Positions 39,239-42,216 of a stretch of 42,216 nucleotides of DNA are shown here, one piece after another (position 1 is the first letter of the stretch; the number at the start of each line of letters is the position of its first letter). The DNA comes from UMGS902 sp045538895. Its GTDB lineage: Bacteria > Bacillota > Clostridia > Oscillospirales > CAG-272. The stretch covers positions 1 to 42,216 of the forward strand of contig JAZQEH010000110.1 in the NCBI GenBank assembly GCA_045538895.1, written 5' to 3'. The position numbers and the translations under genes are program-made. The notes below the pieces were generated by a model. That model was not told the DNA's origin and ran no database searches. It saw only the letters and a program-made list of their open reading frames with translations.

Positions 39239-39637
39239 GTGAATATTCTGTTCTTTCTCCGCCCTAAAAGTGGGGTAACGTATCTTACGATAGGCAACAC
39301 TCTGCGCCAAGGGCTGGAAAAAATGAAAAACAGCGGCTACAAAGAAGTTCCTGTATTGGACAAGGATGGTACATATATCGGCACTGTCAACCAAGGCGAT
39401 TTCCTCTGGAAAATACTCGACGGCGATTTTACAAACATGAGTATGGCAGAATCCGAAAAGATTGACAGCATGATATCAAAAAACGTTTCACCCGTAAAAA
39501 TCAATACATCAATGGAAGATTTGCTATCAAAAGCTATCGACCAGAACTTTGTTCCCGTTGTTGACGACTTTGGTGCCTTTGTCGGCATCATCACCCGAAA
39601 AGCAATAATTAAATACTTTGCTGATAAAAAAGCATAA
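39239..39637 (+). CDS. CBS-domain protein
   Basis: A 132-residue protein made of two CBS motifs: TIGNTLRQGLEKMKNSGYKEVPVLDKDGTYIGTVNQGDFLW (about residues 18-57) and a second ending PVVDDFGAFVGIITRKAIIKYF (about 107-128). CBS pairs bind adenine nucleotides or similar ligands as energy or signal sensors. There is no fused catalytic domain, so it is a stand-alone sensor. The start is GTG at 39239 with AAGGAG six bases upstream. An extended -10 (TG-G-TACAAT) lies at about 39199-39207. A terminator follows directly. Confidence 0.9.
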   Translation: MNILFFLRPKSGVTYLTIGNTLRQGLEKMKNSGYKEVPVLDKDGTYIGTVNQGDFLWKILDGDFTNMSMAESEKIDSMISKNVSPVKINTSMEDLLSKAIDQNFVPVVDDFGAFVGIITRKAIIKYFADKKA

Positions 39638-39666
39638 AAAAATGGCTCCCTCGGAGCCATTTTTTT
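39638..39666. terminator. bidirectional terminator between the CBS gene and ribokinase
   Basis: Stem AATGGCTCC/GGAGCCATT with a three-base loop (39641-39649 with 39653-39661), flanked by A-run and T-run. Confidence 0.9.
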
Positions 39667-40612
39667 ATTTGTTAAGAAGCTTTTCGACTTCTTCAAGTGT
39701 AGGAAGCGACGGAATTGCACCCATGCGGGAAACGGTCACAGCCGCAGTATGATTTGCAAATCTAAGTGCTTTGCAAGCGTCCATGCCGCTTGTGATCGCA
39801 TAGCAGAATCCGCCGATAAACGAATCGCCTGCTGCCGTGGGGTCAACTGCCTTTACACCATCAACGCTCGGTGAATAATGCACGTTTTCGCCGTCGAAGA
39901 GCATTGCGCCTGCCTCACCAAGGGTGATAAGCACATTTCTTGCACCGCATGCGGTAATTTTCTCTGCCGCACGTTTTGCAACCGTAATATCGGCACTTCT
40001 GCCCTCCCTCGGTATGGCAATACCTGTCATACCCTCCGCCTCAGTTTCGTTAGGGCAAACGTATGAAAGATACGGCATGATCTCCTTTGGCAGAGGTGCA
40101 TACGGTGCAGTGTTCAAAAACACGGGCACTCCCTTTTCATGTGCGTACTCTGCCACAAGCAGATTGATTTCCATAGGAATCTCAAGCTGCAGCACCACCA
40201 TATCGTAGCTTGCGATAGTTTCTTTCAAAAATGCGATATCATCAGCCGTTATTGCCATATTCGCACCGGGGTATACAATAATCGCATTCTGATTGTTTTT
40301 CTTTTGGAGCAGAATCATCGCACAACCGGTAGAAGCGTTCTTGTCGACGATAACATGATTTATATCAAGTCCCGCTTCCATGCATTTTTCAAGCATGAAG
40401 CGGCCGTTTTCATCACTACCCACCTTACCTACCATGGTTACCGACGCACCAAGCTTTGCCATCTGCACCGCCTGATTCGCACCCTTGCCGCCCGGAGCCG
40501 AAGTGATTTCATCACCCATTATTGTCTGCCCCTCGCTTGGGAAAGTATCCATAGTCATTATGCGGTCAACGTTTATACTGCCAACCACTAAAATCTTTGG
40601 TTGTTTTTTCAT
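39665..40612 (-). CDS. rbsK: ribokinase (PfkB family sugar kinase)
   Basis: A 315-residue ribokinase phosphorylating ribose or a related sugar. PfkB signature 1 is SAPGGKGANQAVQMAKLGA (about residues 38-56), with VVGSINVDRIM at the start. Signature 2 is DPTAAGDSFIGGF with the catalytic Asp of GD; a Pro follows the first Asp where Thr is common. NETEAEGMTG and LITLGEAGAML are also typical. AAGGA lies upstream of the ATG at 40612. It is next to sugar ABC permease genes, which suggests uptake and phosphorylation of one sugar, but a terminator separates them. Confidence 0.93.
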   Translation of the reverse strand: MKKQPKILVVGSINVDRIMTMDTFPSEGQTIMGDEITSAPGGKGANQAVQMAKLGASVTMVGKVGSDENGRFMLEKCMEAGLDINHVIVDKNASTGCAMILLQKKNNQNAIIVYPGANMAITADDIAFLKETIASYDMVVLQLEIPMEINLLVAEYAHEKGVPVFLNTAPYAPLPKEIMPYLSYVCPNETEAEGMTGIAIPREGRSADITVAKRAAEKITACGARNVLITLGEAGAMLFDGENVHYSPSVDGVKAVDPTAAGDSFIGGFCYAITSGMDACKALRFANHTAAVTVSRMGAIPSLPTLEEVEKLLNK

Positions 40613-40630
40613 ATCAAAATCCTTTTTATA

Positions 40631-40660
40631 AAAATTCGCTCTCTTGCGAGAGCGAATTTC
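40631..40660 (-). terminator. terminator of the sugar ABC permease genes
   Basis: A 12-pair perfect stem (40632-40643 with 40648-40659), loop TTGC, T-run on the minus strand. Confidence 0.85.
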
Positions 40661-40666
40661 TTCTTA

Positions 40667-41716
40667 TTATCCAACGATACCCGAACGCTCGATACCCTGT
40701 ACAAGGAATTTCTGGCAGAACAGATAGAGGACAACCAGCGGCAGAATAATCATAATACCGCAGGTGTTATTAATTGCAGATGTGTAAAGCTGCATACCGG
40801 CATGGTCAATGTTGAGCGATGAAGGAACGCCAACGATGTCAGGCATAAGAACCGTAGAGTTGTTACCCTGCATGAACATTTCGGTATAGAAGTTATCAGT
40901 CCACTGCCATGCAAATGCAAAGAGGAAGATGGTAATCATCATAGGAATGGAAAGCGGAATGATAATCTGAATGAACGTGCGGAACGTACCCGAGCCGTCA
41001 ATATACGCACTTTCTTCAAGTTCGTCCGGTACACCCTTGAAGAACTGACGCATCATGAAGATGTAAAGACCGTTCTTGAAGGCAAGACCTGTGATGGAAA
41101 TAATGATCATAGGCCAGAAGGTACCAGTGAGCTGAAGTGAATTGCCCGAAATTGCGTCGATAATACCCGTGTATCCAAGAGGCTCAAGAAGTCCAAACAG
41201 TTTGAATATATCAAAATATCTGAATTCCATGAACATCGAGAGGTAAACCGTACCGTGAGGTACTACCATTGTAAGGATTACCGCAGCCATAACGAGGCTG
41301 TTGCCCTTGAACTTGAACTTTGACAGACCATAGCCGACAAGACAGGATACGAAGGTCTGGAGCAAAGCGGTGGAAAGTGAGAGGAAGAGAGTGTTGAAGA
41401 ATGCTTCAACATACTCATTCTCAAGGAAGATGTACTTGTATTGGTCGAAAGACGGATACTTAGGAATAAGCATTACCGTTACGTCAATAAAGTCATCGGG
41501 GCTCATGAAAGATGCCGCAATCTTGGTGAAGAAAGGATAAAGAACGATGTAAGAAACACCGAGAAGAATTATAAAGCGGAAAAGATACCAGACAATATTG
41601 GTGTAAAACGCCATATTGCCGAACTTTGCTTTAAGTCTTTCCTTAAGAGGAGTACGGTCAAATTCAACACGAATCTTATTCTTTGTTTCCTTTTTAATAG
41701 TAGGCTGTGAATTCAT
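40667..41716 (-). CDS. carbohydrate ABC transporter permease (MalG type)
   Basis: A 349-residue permease with an N-terminal cytosolic extension of about 35 residues and about six membrane segments. The EAA loop that meets the ATPase is PDELEESAYIDGSGTFRTFIQIIIPLS. Length and C-terminal placement fit the MalG-type component of CUT1 sugar transporters. Its start lies 17 bases after the other permease's stop. No ATPase or binding protein is in the window; they may lie upstream, beyond the edge. Confidence 0.93.
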   Translation of the reverse strand: MNSQPTIKKETKNKIRVEFDRTPLKERLKAKFGNMAFYTNIVWYLFRFIILLGVSYIVLYPFFTKIAASFMSPDDFIDVTVMLIPKYPSFDQYKYIFLENEYVEAFFNTLFLSLSTALLQTFVSCLVGYGLSKFKFKGNSLVMAAVILTMVVPHGTVYLSMFMEFRYFDIFKLFGLLEPLGYTGIIDAISGNSLQLTGTFWPMIIISITGLAFKNGLYIFMMRQFFKGVPDELEESAYIDGSGTFRTFIQIIIPLSIPMMITIFLFAFAWQWTDNFYTEMFMQGNNSTVLMPDIVGVPSSLNIDHAGMQLYTSAINNTCGIMIILPLVVLYLFCQKFLVQGIERSGIVG

Positions 41717-41733
41717 ATTTTACTCCTCCTTTC

Positions 41734-42216
41734 TTAGTCTTTCCTCTGGTAGAATACGAACGCTGACATAATGCCGGCAACTGCCGCAAGAATCAGGATA
41801 ACTACAATGAAGTACATCCATGCCATTGCAGAGCTGAGCTCACGTCCGCCGGGACGGCCGTAAACCTGGTCAATAAGCATCATTACTGCGTTGGATTCAG
41901 AGGTGAATGCGTCAATAATTGTATAAATGGCATTTACCAGAATCATAGGAGAAATCATCGGGAAAGTGATCTTCCAGAAGGTTTCCCATGTGGTAGCACC
42001 GTCCATACGGCATGACTCGTAAATTGCGGGAGAAATAGACTGAAGACCTGCAAGGAAGATAAGAATCTGTACGCCGGAACGGTTTACGATATTGGAAATA
42101 CCGTCAACTGCGCTTGCTACATACTCTACAAGTCCTGTACCAACCTTCATGTTGGCAAACAGTGCTTCAAGGTCAATTGCCGCTGAAAGCTGAGCCGCAG
42201 TGCTCTGACCTGTACC
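41734..42216 (-). CDS. carbohydrate ABC transporter permease (MalF type), 5' end cut by window
   Basis: The last 160 codons of a second permease. The frame stays open to the window edge beyond the internal Met at 42150 (GTGQSTAAQLSAAIDLEALF upstream), so the gene continues outside. The EAA loop is YESCRMDGATTWETFWKITFPMISP, followed by two more membrane segments and the terminal FYQRKD. With the MalG-type partner it forms the membrane dimer of a CUT1 sugar transporter. Confidence 0.92.
   Translation of the reverse strand, partial: GTGQSTAAQLSAAIDLEALFANMKVGTGLVEYVASAVDGISNIVNRSGVQILIFLAGLQSISPAIYESCRMDGATTWETFWKITFPMISPMILVNAIYTIIDAFTSESNAVMMLIDQVYGRPGGRELSSAMAWMYFIVVILILAAVAGIMSAFVFYQRKD

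Overview
The window looks like chromosome from an endospore-forming member of the Clostridia, probably a gut or rumen Oscillospirales/Ruminococcaceae-type bacterium. This is inferred from a canonical Firmicutes S10 ribosomal-protein operon, the sporulation genes gpr and spoIIP, a SigH-like sigma factor, a type II pantothenate kinase started by TTG, and an exported enzyme carrying a type I dockerin. Promoters are mostly plain sigma-A boxes with 17-nt spacers. Several clusters are bounded by good intrinsic terminators, often bidirectional.

Layout. 1-6740: S10 operon on the minus strand (rpsJ, rplC, rplD, rplW, rplB, rpsS, rplV, rpsC, rplP, rpmC, rpsQ, rplN, rplX, rplE, then the start codon of the next gene), led by a roughly 260-nt structured leader. 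6860-10380: a plus-strand pair, an eight-segment membrane protein translationally coupled to polA. 10381-21240: a long minus-strand run read as rlmB, a degenerate P-type-ATPase-like protein, a radical SAM/DUF2344 pair, a CapA-like lipoprotein, HAD phosphatase, Sel1-repeat protein, CYTH protein, DUF2500 protein, a REP-associated tyrosine transposase (RAYT) and a membrane protein. Many junctions are ATGA or short overlaps. 21298-25134: zinc-ribbon protein, SigH-like factor, DUF4364 protein and an orphan oligopeptide-type binding lipoprotein, mostly with their own promoters. 25321-27455: gpr-spoIIP. 27476-28752: a divergent module of a LexA-like XRE/S24 repressor and a small membrane protein, with four repeated boxes lying on both promoters. 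28837-30468: coaW and a HAD hydrolase. 30467-32435: a 93-aa protein, cca, and tRNA-Glu/tRNA-Met. 32467-42216: a carbohydrate region with a dockerin-bearing sialidase-fold protein, EamA transporter and divergent AraC regulator, a cytosolic alpha/alpha-barrel glycosidase-like protein, a CBS protein, ribokinase and two sugar-ABC permeases, the second cut by the window end.

Points most worth a second look: the repressor/small-membrane-protein switch at 27.5-28.8 kb with helically phased boxes; the P-type-ATPase-like protein whose DKTGT catalytic motif reads DDADA; and the RAYT gene that carries two inverted copies of a REP-like element in frame inside its own coding sequence. No CRISPR array, prophage or complete insertion sequence was seen. 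All family calls come from reading motifs and overall resemblance; no database search was run.
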